Shown one piece after another: positions 1 to 5,151 of a stretch of 5,989 nucleotides of DNA (the first letter of the stretch is position 1; every line of letters starts with the position of its first letter). A program made the translations under genes and the position numbers. The notes below the pieces were generated by a model that saw only the letters and a list, made by a program, of their open reading frames with translations, was not told the DNA's origin and did not search any database. Source of the stretch: Herpetosiphonaceae bacterium (lineage in GTDB: Bacteria; Chloroflexota; Chloroflexia; Chloroflexales; Kallotenuaceae); contig JASKZZ010000364.1 in assembly GCA_030147335.1 (NCBI GenBank), positions 1 to 5,989 on the forward strand, read 5' to 3'.

Positions 1-267
1 GATGTGCGAGTACCTCATCGCATTTACCATCGTCGCATCTCGCCCAGTAACGAAATTTCACTACTGCTGCGTCATCAAGGGTTTCGTGACGCGGCGCAAG
101 GTCGTGATCGTCTGGCGCAGCTTCACCGCTCGCTGGCTGAAGAGTCGTATCTGGGCCGTTTCGACAAAGTGCGAATGATGCAAAGTCCACTTTGGACAAC
201 GATTGACGGCATCCTGAATCCACCGACGCAGAAAGGCCAGGCGGAACCGTCCGAACAACCACATTAA
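1..267 (+). CDS. C-terminal end of an unidentified protein (5' truncated by window edge)
   Basis: An open frame runs from the window edge to TAA at 265-267, giving about 88 residues of the C-terminus. I do not recognise the family. The visible part is hydrophilic and arginine-rich, with no membrane segment. It has a likely helical stretch (LLLRHQGFRDAAQGRDRLAQ), then a segment ending in PLWTTIDGIL and a polar tail rich in Pro, Glu and Gln. The early IYHRRISPSN segment faintly recalls the end of family 2 glycosyltransferases, but this is only an impression. A GTG at position 4 is probably internal, since the frame is open upstream and no Shine-Dalgarno can be seen. Codon use (CGT/CGC for Arg, CTG for Leu) resembles the neighbours. 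No terminator directly follows it; the first hairpins lie within the greA leader. Confidence 0.55.
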   Translation, partial: DVRVPHRIYHRRISPSNEISLLLRHQGFRDAAQGRDRLAQLHRSLAEESYLGRFDKVRMMQSPLWTTIDGILNPPTQKGQAEPSEQPH

Positions 268-296
268 TCCGCTCTAGGAGCCGCTTAATCGACTGG

Positions 297-325
297 TAGA
301 CAAACCATACCACATCACGTATAAT
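297..325 (+). promoter_or_regulatory. Sigma70-type promoter of greA
   Basis: The -35 element TAGACA (297-302, 5 of 6 consensus) and a perfect -10 TATAAT (320-325) are separated by 17 bp. The expected transcription start is about 331-333. This leaves a leader of about 100 nt before the greA ATG, which begins almost directly with a strong hairpin (336-354). Confidence 0.75.
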
Positions 326-331
326 AACAAC

Positions 332-435
332 ATCGCGGCAGGTAACTCCTGCCGTTTGTGCGCCATGAGGAGCGCAACAGGTTAAAGCTGGGAGTTATGC
401 TCTCAGTTTTATAATTTTCCACCCGAGGACGACCG
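332..435 (+). promoter_or_regulatory. Structured greA leader, possible transcription attenuator
   Basis: Three hairpins follow the predicted start site. Hairpin 1 is CGGCAGG (336-342) with CCTGCCG (348-354), loop TAACT. Hairpin 2 is weaker, TGCGC (359-363) with GCGCA (372-376). Hairpin 3 (388-406) is followed by a T-rich tract. TAACTCC (343-349), covering the loop and 3' arm of hairpin 1, is perfectly complementary to GGAGTTA (391-397), which covers most of the left arm and part of the loop of hairpin 3; G-U pairs extend it to about 10 bp. Hairpins 1 and 3 together therefore compete with a long-range alternative that would break the terminator. It matches no riboswitch class I know. E. coli greA also has a leader terminator, but homology is not implied. 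Confidence 0.5.
388..418 (+). terminator. Intrinsic-terminator-like hairpin just upstream of greA
   Basis: CTGGGAG (388-394) pairs with CTCTCAG (400-406), 7 bp with one G-U and a 5-nt loop. TTTTATAATTTT (407-418) follows. It lies between the greA promoter and the greA ribosome binding site, so it would prematurely stop greA transcripts as well as any readthrough from upstream. Confidence 0.6.
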
Positions 436-903
436 ATGACCGACAAGCCTGTATATTTGACCCGCGAGGGCAAGGCTCAACTCGAAGAAGAGTTGAAGCA
501 TCGTATCGAAAATGAGCGCGTAGCAATTGCCGAAAGCATTAAGCAAGCCAAAGATTTAGGCGATCTTTCCGAAAATTCGGAGTACGAAGCCGCCAAGAAT
601 GCGCAAGCCTTTAACGAGGGACGCATTCGAGAACTCAACTACATGATCAATAACGCTCAGATCATTGAGGATTCAAACGGCGGCAAAGAAGTACGTATCG
701 GTTCAACTGTCACGGTTCGCTTTGATGACGGTGAGGAAGAAGAGTATAAGATTGTCGGTTCATCCGAAGCAAACCCTCGTGATAACAAAATTAGCAACGA
801 GTCACCGATGGGACGTGCTCTAATAGGCAATGCACTGAAGAAAAAAGTCGAAGTAGATAGCCCAAATGGGCGGTACAAAATCACCATTGTGAAGATTAAG
901 TAG
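436..903 (+). CDS. greA: Transcription elongation factor GreA
   Basis: GreA binds in the secondary channel of backtracked RNA polymerase and stimulates cleavage of the extruded RNA 3' end, rescuing stalled complexes. The 155-residue product matches the usual length (E. coli 158). The N-terminal part is the antiparallel coiled coil. Its tip carries the family signature GDLSENSEYEAA at residues 42-53, with the acidic pair D43 and E46 corresponding to E. coli D41 and E44. The C-terminal half is the FKBP-like domain (about residues 80-155), including the IGSTV and SPMGRALIG segments. The start is supported by GAGGA (425-429) 6 nt before ATG. It is the first gene after its own promoter and a structured leader with a terminator-like hairpin, and it is closed by a very strong terminator. 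The family assignment is certain; leader control is inferred. Confidence 0.98.
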   Translation: MTDKPVYLTREGKAQLEEELKHRIENERVAIAESIKQAKDLGDLSENSEYEAAKNAQAFNEGRIRELNYMINNAQIIEDSNGGKEVRIGSTVTVRFDDGEEEEYKIVGSSEANPRDNKISNESPMGRALIGNALKKKVEVDSPNGRYKITIVKIK

Positions 904-921
904 CCGACGCGAAAGCTAACT

Positions 922-975
922 AAAGGGAAAGAACAAAGGCTAGCGCTGCGCTACAACCTTTGTTCTTTTTCTTTT
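922..975 (+). terminator. Very long hairpin terminator after greA
   Basis: AAAGAACAAAGG (928-939) pairs perfectly with CCTTTGTTCTTT (957-968). The pairing continues outward through 922-927 with 969-974, including two G-U pairs, for about 18 bp. An inner 5-bp stem, TAGCG (941-945) with CGCTA (949-953), caps it. The 3' side is T-rich (TTCTTTT, 969-975). It ends 28 nt before lysS. Confidence 0.85.
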
Positions 976-1002
976 GGCGACAACATATCGCTAGAGGGAT
1001 GC

Positions 1003-2493
1003 ATGGATCTGAACGAACTTCAGCAGATACGGCTTGGCAAGCTTGAGCGGCTTCGAGTAGCCGGCATGGAACCCTTTCCACCTCGTGCCCAACGCAGCCG
1101 GACTGCCGCCGACGCACTTTCAGCATTCGATGCGTTGGCAGAAAGCAAGGAACAGGTAGCACTTGTGGGCCGCATTATGTTGCGGCGCGTCATGGGCGGC
1201 TCGACGTTTGCGCATATCGCCGACGAGAGCGGTCGTATTCAGGTTTTTCTCAGCAAAAAAGATCTTGGCGCCGACGACTATAAGCTCTTTGCAGATACCA
1301 CCGACATTGGCGACATCATCGGGGTGCAAGGCTATGCGTTTCGGACCAAGACCGGCGAGCCGAGCATTTTTGTCCAGCGCTGGCAGATGCTGACCAAGAC
1401 GCTCAATCCACTGCCCGAAAAGCATGCTGGCCTGACCGACATCGAGACGCGGCTCCGGCAGCGCTACGTCGATCTGATCGTGAATGAAGAGGTGCGCGAA
1501 ACGTTCAAGCTGCGTGCACGGCTCATTTCTACAATGCGCCGCTTTATGGATGAGCGCGGCTTTATGGAGGTTGAAACGCCAATGCTCCAGCCGATCTATG
1601 GCGGCGCGGCGGCCCGACCATTTACAACGCATCATAATCAGCTACATCAAGACCTATTTTTGCGTATTGCGCCTGAGTTATATCTTAAGCGGCTAATTGT
1701 GGGTGGCTTTGAGCGTGTGTACGAGATTGGCAAGGCTTTTCGTAACGAAGGTGTGGATCGCTTCCATAATCCCGAGTTCACCATCTTCGAATGTTATCAG
1801 GCCTACGCCGATTACAATGATATGATGGATCTTGTCGAGCAGATGGTTGCGTTTATTGCTCGTGAGTTGACCGGCGGCTCCAGCCTCACGTTTGCGGGTC
1901 AGACCGTAGATGTTACTCCACCCTGGCCACGTATTTCCATGCGTGAAGCAATTATGGAGCGTGCCGGCGTTGATATTGGCGAGGCAACGACGTATGAGGC
2001 GCTGGTCGATGCGATCAAGCAGCAGCAGCTAACGATTGATCGTCAGCCAACCTGGGCCAAGCTGGTGGACGAGCTGCTCAAAACCTATGTCCGGCCTACG
2101 CTGGTCTCGCCGCACTTCATCATCGACTATCCGCAGCCGCTTTCGCCGCTCGCTAAGCGCAAAACAGACGACGCGCAGTTTGTTGAGCGCTTCCAACCGT
2201 TTATGTTTGGCTCTGAGCTAGGCAATGCGTTTACCGAACTGAACGATCCGCTTGATCAAGAACAGCGTTTCCTTGAACAAGGCCGCGCTGAAGCGGCAGG
2301 TGACGATGAAGCCATGCAGATGGATGTCGATTTTCTCAACGCGCTGATGACCGGAATGCCGCCTACTGGTGGCCTTGGTCTTGGTGTTGATCGGTTAACC
2401 ATGTTGTTTAGCGGACAAGAAACAATTCGAGAAGTTTTGCTCTTTCCGCATCTACGTCGTGTTGAGACCGACGAAGAGCGCTCCGCATCTTAA
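1003..2493 (+). CDS. lysS: Class II lysyl-tRNA synthetase
   Basis: The product attaches lysine to tRNA-Lys in the cytoplasm using ATP. The 496 residues match the bacterial LysRS-II length. An N-terminal OB-fold anticodon-binding domain (about residues 50-135, including ALVGRIMLRR and GRIQVF) is followed by the class II catalytic core. Motif 1 is around 185-195 (GFMEVETPML). Motif 2 is about 236-262, with FRNEG at 246-250 and the HNPEFT segment typical of LysRS. Motif 3 is GLGLGVDRL at 457-465 with R464. The segment FECYQAYADY corresponds to the active-site stretch seen in LysRS enzymes. AGAGGG (993-998) lies 4 nt before the ATG. The gene follows greA, a pairing seen in other bacteria, but the greA terminator stands between them and I find no convincing separate promoter. 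No truncation or missing motif is seen. Confidence 0.98.
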   Translation: MDLNELQQIRLGKLERLRVAGMEPFPPRAQRSRTAADALSAFDALAESKEQVALVGRIMLRRVMGGSTFAHIADESGRIQVFLSKKDLGADDYKLFADTTDIGDIIGVQGYAFRTKTGEPSIFVQRWQMLTKTLNPLPEKHAGLTDIETRLRQRYVDLIVNEEVRETFKLRARLISTMRRFMDERGFMEVETPMLQPIYGGAAARPFTTHHNQLHQDLFLRIAPELYLKRLIVGGFERVYEIGKAFRNEGVDRFHNPEFTIFECYQAYADYNDMMDLVEQMVAFIARELTGGSSLTFAGQTVDVTPPWPRISMREAIMERAGVDIGEATTYEALVDAIKQQQLTIDRQPTWAKLVDELLKTYVRPTLVSPHFIIDYPQPLSPLAKRKTDDAQFVERFQPFMFGSELGNAFTELNDPLDQEQRFLEQGRAEAAGDDEAMQMDVDFLNALMTGMPPTGGLGLGVDRLTMLFSGQETIREVLLFPHLRRVETDEERSAS

Positions 2494-2547
2494 GTGATGC
2501 TGGCTGCGTTTAACTGTTCACAAGAATTACCGAATGGAACTTAGCAT

Positions 2548-2763
2548 ATGCCAAAAGCACTGATTATCGAGCGTGAAAACTTACCAGGCGTTGTCCAAGG
2601 TTGGCTGCGCGCGATTGGCTTGGAAAACGATGAGACCGTTGAGCTTGTTTTCACTGAGCGCGAGGTTTTGTTGCGCCGCCCAACCGATCCGAAGCTGCGT
2701 GAGTGGACCAACAACGTCACCGATGAGTACGACAAAGCCTTCAAACGTATGTTGGGGCTGTAA
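2548..2763 (+). CDS. Small AbrB/MazE-like protein, candidate antitoxin partner of the Doc-like gene
   Basis: The 71-residue protein has an N-terminal part (about residues 11-45) resembling the swapped-hairpin AbrB/MazE fold: a LPGVVQGWLRAIGL segment, then acidic ENDETVEL, then a strand pair ending in VLLRRP. This parallels the typical pattern of LP..., a short helix ending in LGL, G-D-x-V, and a closing I/V-L-x-R-P. The C-terminal tail (about 50-71) is charged and probably helical, as in antitoxin tails that wrap a toxin. It starts 54 nt after lysS, with a weak GGAA (2536-2539) 8 nt before ATG and no clear promoter, so cotranscription with lysS is possible. Seen: length, pattern and position before a Doc-family gene. 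Inferred: antitoxin role and DNA binding. The match to AbrB is weak and another small DNA-binding family is possible. Confidence 0.65.
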   Translation: MPKALIIERENLPGVVQGWLRAIGLENDETVELVFTEREVLLRRPTDPKLREWTNNVTDEYDKAFKRMLGL

Positions 2764-2771
2764 AGATTGCA

Positions 2772-2818
2772 AAAAAGCAGACCGACAAAGCAAACAGGTA
2801 TTTGAAAGTCTGCTTTTT
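2772..2818 (+). terminator. Hairpin terminator between the AbrB-like and Doc-like genes
   Basis: AAAAAGCAGAC (2772-2782) pairs with GTCTGCTTTTT (2808-2818), an 11-bp stem with a 25-nt loop. The GC core GCAGAC/GTCTGC followed by TTTTT has terminator form, though the loop is unusually long. It ends 20 nt before the next start codon, so it may limit expression of the Doc-like gene relative to its partner. Confidence 0.6.
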
Positions 2819-2838
2819 GTCATCGCTAAAGAGTTTGT

Positions 2839-3234
2839 ATGAAGTATCTGACAGCAGACAATATTCTGGACCTCCACACAATTGCCGTAGAACGATTCGG
2901 AGGACGGCTGGGCATTAAAAGCCAGGATAAGCTTCAAAGTGTTGTGACTGCGCCACAGCAAATCTTTTTTGGTGCGGAGTTATATGCCGATATGGCAAGC
3001 AAAGCTGCCGTAATCGGTTTCCAAATGCTCAAAAACCGTCCGTTTCTTGCGGGTAACGAGGCAACTGCGTTGCTGGCTGTACTACGGTTCCTGCATATCA
3101 ATGATGTTCCGCTGGGTACCGACTTTGCCGAAGAGCTTGCCGGTAAATTACAAGCGGTGCTACGCTCCCATCTTGACCGAGACGGCCTTACAGAGTGGCT
3201 GCGCGAACGGCTGGAAATCAATGTTATCGATTAG
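2839..3234 (+). CDS. Doc-family (Fic fold) protein with a degenerate catalytic motif
   Basis: The 131-residue length and layout match the death-on-curing family (P1 Doc, 126 residues): LT-x-D-x-IL-x-LH at the N-terminus, a FGG...GI segment at 20-26, a PQQ-x-FFG-x-ELY-x-D stretch at 39-51, and a helix leading into the Fic loop. Active Doc proteins carry HPF-x-DGNKR and phosphorylate EF-Tu using ATP. Here the loop reads NRPFLAGNEATA (66-77): the catalytic His is R67, the acidic residue is A71, and the Lys-Arg pair is E74-A75. The Arg usual in the G-I-R segment is K27. The frame is complete, with AAGAG (2829-2833) 5 nt before ATG. It is therefore expected to be catalytically dead. Retained roles could be partner binding or repression. 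A 75-nt gap with a hairpin separates it from the AbrB-like gene, unlike the tight overlap common in phd-doc operons. Confidence 0.85.
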   Translation: MKYLTADNILDLHTIAVERFGGRLGIKSQDKLQSVVTAPQQIFFGAELYADMASKAAVIGFQMLKNRPFLAGNEATALLAVLRFLHINDVPLGTDFAEELAGKLQAVLRSHLDRDGLTEWLRERLEINVID

Positions 3235-3253
3235 CTCTGTATTGCTGAGCCAA

Positions 3254-3294
3254 AAGAAACAGCCCAGGCTACCACTTAGCCTGGGCTGTTTCTT
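3254..3294. terminator. Bidirectional terminator between convergent genes
   Basis: AAGAAACAGCCCAGGCT (3254-3270) and AGCCTGGGCTGTTTCTT (3278-3294) form a perfect 17-bp stem with a 7-nt loop. On the plus strand the 3' arm ends in GTTTCTT. On the minus strand it ends in GTTTCTTTTGG, so it can serve both the Doc-like gene and the convergent polyprenyl synthetase gene. Confidence 0.88.
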
Positions 3295-3309
3295 GTCGTA
3301 TTACATTTG

Positions 3310-4287
3310 TTACATCTTGCGTCGTAGGACTAGCTCAGCTAGCTCGATCAGCCCATCTTTAGCGGGTGACTCGGGGAATACAGCAAGGCGTTCAATTGCG
3401 TTATTAACAAGACGTTCGGCATCGGCGAGCGCGCGCTTGGTAGCACAAATACGCCGAACTTCTGCCACCGCTGCGGCAACGACCTCGGGACTTGGCTCGA
3501 TCGCCTGCGCAGCCTGACGTACAACTTCATTTGCACCCATATCAACGGCATAAATTACCGGCAGCGTAATCGTTCCTTCTTGAAGATCGTGTCCTGCCGG
3601 CTTGCCAAGCGTATGTTCATCGGCCGTGAAGTCCAAAATGTCGTCAACAATCTGGAACGCCAAGCCGATGTCATATCCAAACTGTCGCAGCGCATCGACC
3701 TGCGCATCACTGCCGCCGCCGACAATCATGCCAGTTTCTGCCGCGCACTCAAACAAAGCCGCCGTTTTACCGCCAATCTTGTTGAAATACTGATCAAGCG
3801 CACGCTGCATCGGTACAACATCGGTGACCGGCGATAGCTCGGCCTCGCAAATTCGCACAACGCCACGTGCAAAGCTTTTGATAATGCGCGGATCTGACGC
3901 ATCGGCCATTTGCTCGGCCGCAAGCGCAAACAGATAATCGCCGACCATCAGCGCGACATTGCCGCCCCACTTGCTGTGGACAGTTGAGCGACCACGGCGA
4001 ACATCGGCATCGTCGATCAAATCGTCGTGGACAAGGCTGGCTGCATGAATCATCTCGATCGCGCTGGCGATACTAACAGCCCGATTGGGTTCAGGCGCAC
4101 CATCAGGCGAAAGCAAACGAGCAGCGAGCAACGTCAGCGACGCACGCATACGCTTGCCACCAGAGCTAAGCAAATAACGACTGGCAGCGTTGAGTAGCTT
4201 CGAGCGTGACTCAAACTTTGCGAGTACGACTCGGTCAACGTGTTGGAGGTCGCTGGATAGGTCTATTGCCGTCGCAAGCTCACTCAT
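3310..4287 (-). CDS. Polyprenyl diphosphate synthase (long-chain, trans type)
   Basis: The product condenses isopentenyl diphosphate onto an allylic diphosphate to make an all-trans polyprenyl diphosphate, typically for quinone side chains or carotenoid precursors. The 325-residue length is normal. Visible motifs in order are GGKRMR (43-48), which binds the IPP diphosphate; the first Asp-rich motif DDLID (88-92) followed by RRG (97-99); GDYLFA (116-121); GGKTA (172-176); and the second Asp-rich motif in QIVDDILD (212-219). The residues five and four before the first motif are small (A83, S84), which in this family favours long products, so a heptaprenyl/octaprenyl-type synthase is more likely than a farnesyl or geranylgeranyl synthase. 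Exact chain length cannot be read from sequence alone. The start is supported by GAGG on the minus strand (4294-4297) 6 nt before ATG. The gene is monocistronic here, divergent from infC and convergent with the Doc-like gene. Confidence 0.95.
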   Translation of the reverse strand: MSELATAIDLSSDLQHVDRVVLAKFESRSKLLNAASRYLLSSGGKRMRASLTLLAARLLSPDGAPEPNRAVSIASAIEMIHAASLVHDDLIDDADVRRGRSTVHSKWGGNVALMVGDYLFALAAEQMADASDPRIIKSFARGVVRICEAELSPVTDVVPMQRALDQYFNKIGGKTAALFECAAETGMIVGGGSDAQVDALRQFGYDIGLAFQIVDDILDFTADEHTLGKPAGHDLQEGTITLPVIYAVDMGANEVVRQAAQAIEPSPEVVAAAVAEVRRICATKRALADAERLVNNAIERLAVFPESPAKDGLIELAELVLRRKM

Positions 4288-4333
4288 AATGCGCCTCGCC
4301 TACTTTGTGAAATCATCCACGTATTTCGTTAAA

Positions 4334-4362
4334 AGCGTACCGACTACGGGGACAAAAGTCAA
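4334..4362 (-). promoter_or_regulatory. Probable promoter of the polyprenyl synthase gene
   Basis: On the minus strand, TTGACT (4357-4362) is a 5 of 6 match to the -35 box. A TACGCT -10 (4334-4339) lies 17 bp away and keeps the key first, second and last positions. The predicted start is near 4327, giving a leader of about 40 nt. Confidence 0.5.
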
Positions 4363-4385
4363 TCAGTCCGTGGCCTGATAGCAGC

Positions 4386-4416
4386 TACAAAGCAAACCGG
4401 ATGCCAATGCTTTGTA
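4386..4416. repeat. 9-bp inverted repeat between divergent promoters, candidate operator
   Basis: TACAAAGCA (4386-4394) and TGCTTTGTA (4408-4416) are perfect inverted copies separated by 13 bp, with arm centres 22 bp apart, about two helical turns. The site is 15 bp upstream of the infC -35 box and 23 bp upstream of the minus-strand -35 box. The spacing suits a dimeric regulator, but no specific factor can be named. No T-tract follows on either strand, so it is not a terminator. Confidence 0.5.
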
Positions 4417-4431
4417 ATGCATCGCAAACGG

Positions 4432-4460
4432 TTGACGCAGGTAGTATTTCGTGCTATATT
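4432..4460 (+). promoter_or_regulatory. Strong promoter of the infC-rpmI-rplT operon
   Basis: TTGACG (4432-4437) and TATATT (4455-4460) are separated by exactly 17 bp, with an extended -10 TG at 4452-4453. The expected start is about 4467, leaving a leader of about 77 nt before infC. Confidence 0.8.
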
Positions 4461-4466
4461 ATGTTT

Positions 4467-4543
4467 TCTAAACGTCCCCCTGCCATGTGGACTGGCTGGC
4501 GGGATTTTCGTTTTGTCCACACGCTTGGCTCAGGAGAACTGCC
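4467..4543 (+). promoter_or_regulatory. infC 5' leader with two alternative hairpins
   Basis: CCTGCCA (4479-4485) can pair with TGGCGGG (4497-4503; one G-U). TGTGGAC (4486-4492) can pair with GTCCACA (4515-4521). The two 7-bp stems are mutually exclusive. The second ends 10 nt before the infC Shine-Dalgarno. No U-tract follows either one, so any role would be translational rather than termination. Function is unproven. Confidence 0.35.
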
Positions 4544-5137
4544 ATAAGGAACCAGAAAGCACGTATCAACCGACGCATTCGGGTGCCACAAGTGCGCCTG
4601 ATCGACGAGGAAGGCGGCCAGGTCGGTGTTATTAGCACGCATGAAGCGCTAATGATGGCCGAAGAACGTGGTCTAGACCTCGTTGAAGTTGCCCCTAATT
4701 CTGATCCACCTGTGTGTCGGCTAATGGACTACGGGAAGTTTTTATACGATCAGAACAAAAAAGCACGAGAAGCGCGCAAGAATCAAAAGATTGTCGAGGT
4801 TAAAGAGGTCCAGATTCGGCCCAGCACCGACGATCATGATATCGAGGTAAAGAGTAACCGGGCCCGCGAATTTCTAGGCGAGGGCCATAAGGTGAAATTT
4901 AATATGCGTTTTCGTGGGCGGCAACTAGCACATCAAGATATCGGTGTGAAAATGTTGGAAGACATTGCCGAGAAGATGCGCGATGTTGCAGTGGTTGAGG
5001 TGCGGCCAACTTCCGAAGGCAGAACGATCACCATGATCGTCGCGCCACAGCCCGCTAAGAGTGGCGGCAGTAAGCCTCGCCCGGAGCGGCCTGCTAGCAG
5101 TGTTGCCGAGCAGCCAAGCGAACCATCCGAAGCGTAA
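4544..5137 (+). CDS. infC: Translation initiation factor IF-3, AUA start codon
   Basis: IF3 binds the 30S subunit, prevents premature 50S joining and checks start codon and initiator tRNA. The N-terminal domain begins with the family pattern INRRIRVPQVRLID and contains GLDLVEVAP and PVCRLMDYGKF. A Lys-rich linker (about residues 69-83) leads to the C-terminal domain with VKEVQIRP, the HDIEVK region and VKFNMRFRGR. The start is ATA at 4544, 7 nt after AGGAG (4532-4536). It places the usual short Arg/Asn-rich lead before INRRI, whereas the only canonical-type start upstream in frame (GTG 4487) has no Shine-Dalgarno and adds 19 unrelated residues. A rare start fits IF3 autoregulation, established in E. 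coli with AUU. The product is 197 residues against about 180 in E. coli; the extra is a Pro/Ser/Glu-rich tail after about residue 169. It leads an operon with rpmI and rplT. Confidence 0.95.
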   Translation: MRNQKARINRRIRVPQVRLIDEEGGQVGVISTHEALMMAEERGLDLVEVAPNSDPPVCRLMDYGKFLYDQNKKAREARKNQKIVEVKEVQIRPSTDDHDIEVKSNRAREFLGEGHKVKFNMRFRGRQLAHQDIGVKMLEDIAEKMRDVAVVEVRPTSEGRTITMIVAPQPAKSGGSKPRPERPASSVAEQPSEPSEA

Positions 5138-5151
5138 AGGAATAAAGTTCG

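Noticed and set aside
358..414. Possible leader peptides in the greA leader (GTG 358, 18 codons; ATG 365, 6 codons)
   Set aside because: Neither has a Shine-Dalgarno or any run of repeated regulatory codons.
410..415. A second TATAAT directly upstream of greA
   Set aside because: It lies in the T-rich tract of the leader terminator and has no -35 match at 16-18 bp and no extended -10 TG. The 297-325 promoter is far better.
1120..1635. Long antisense open frame (171 codons) across lysS
   Set aside because: It lies opposite a certain lysS gene, has no family resemblance, and is the shadow expected from its codon use.
2485..2500. GCATC/GATGC hairpin at the lysS stop as a terminator
   Set aside because: The stem is only 5 bp and no T-tract follows, so it was not called.
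2462..2546. Promoter-like matches before the AbrB-like gene (TTGAGA 2462-2467 with CATCTT 2486-2491; TTCACA 2517-2522 with TAGCAT 2542-2547)
   Set aside because: The first has a poor -10. The second has a 19-bp spacer and would start transcription inside the gene. Neither is convincing.
3047..3517. Open frame overlapping the Doc-like gene, the terminator and the synthase 3' end
   Set aside because: It crosses a strong bidirectional terminator and two recognised genes in other frames, and its low-complexity Ser/Ala translation is typical of a shadow.
4487..4543. GTG 4487 as the infC start
   Set aside because: No Shine-Dalgarno precedes it, and the extra 19 residues do not resemble IF3. ATA 4544 has both the ribosome binding site and the family N-terminus.
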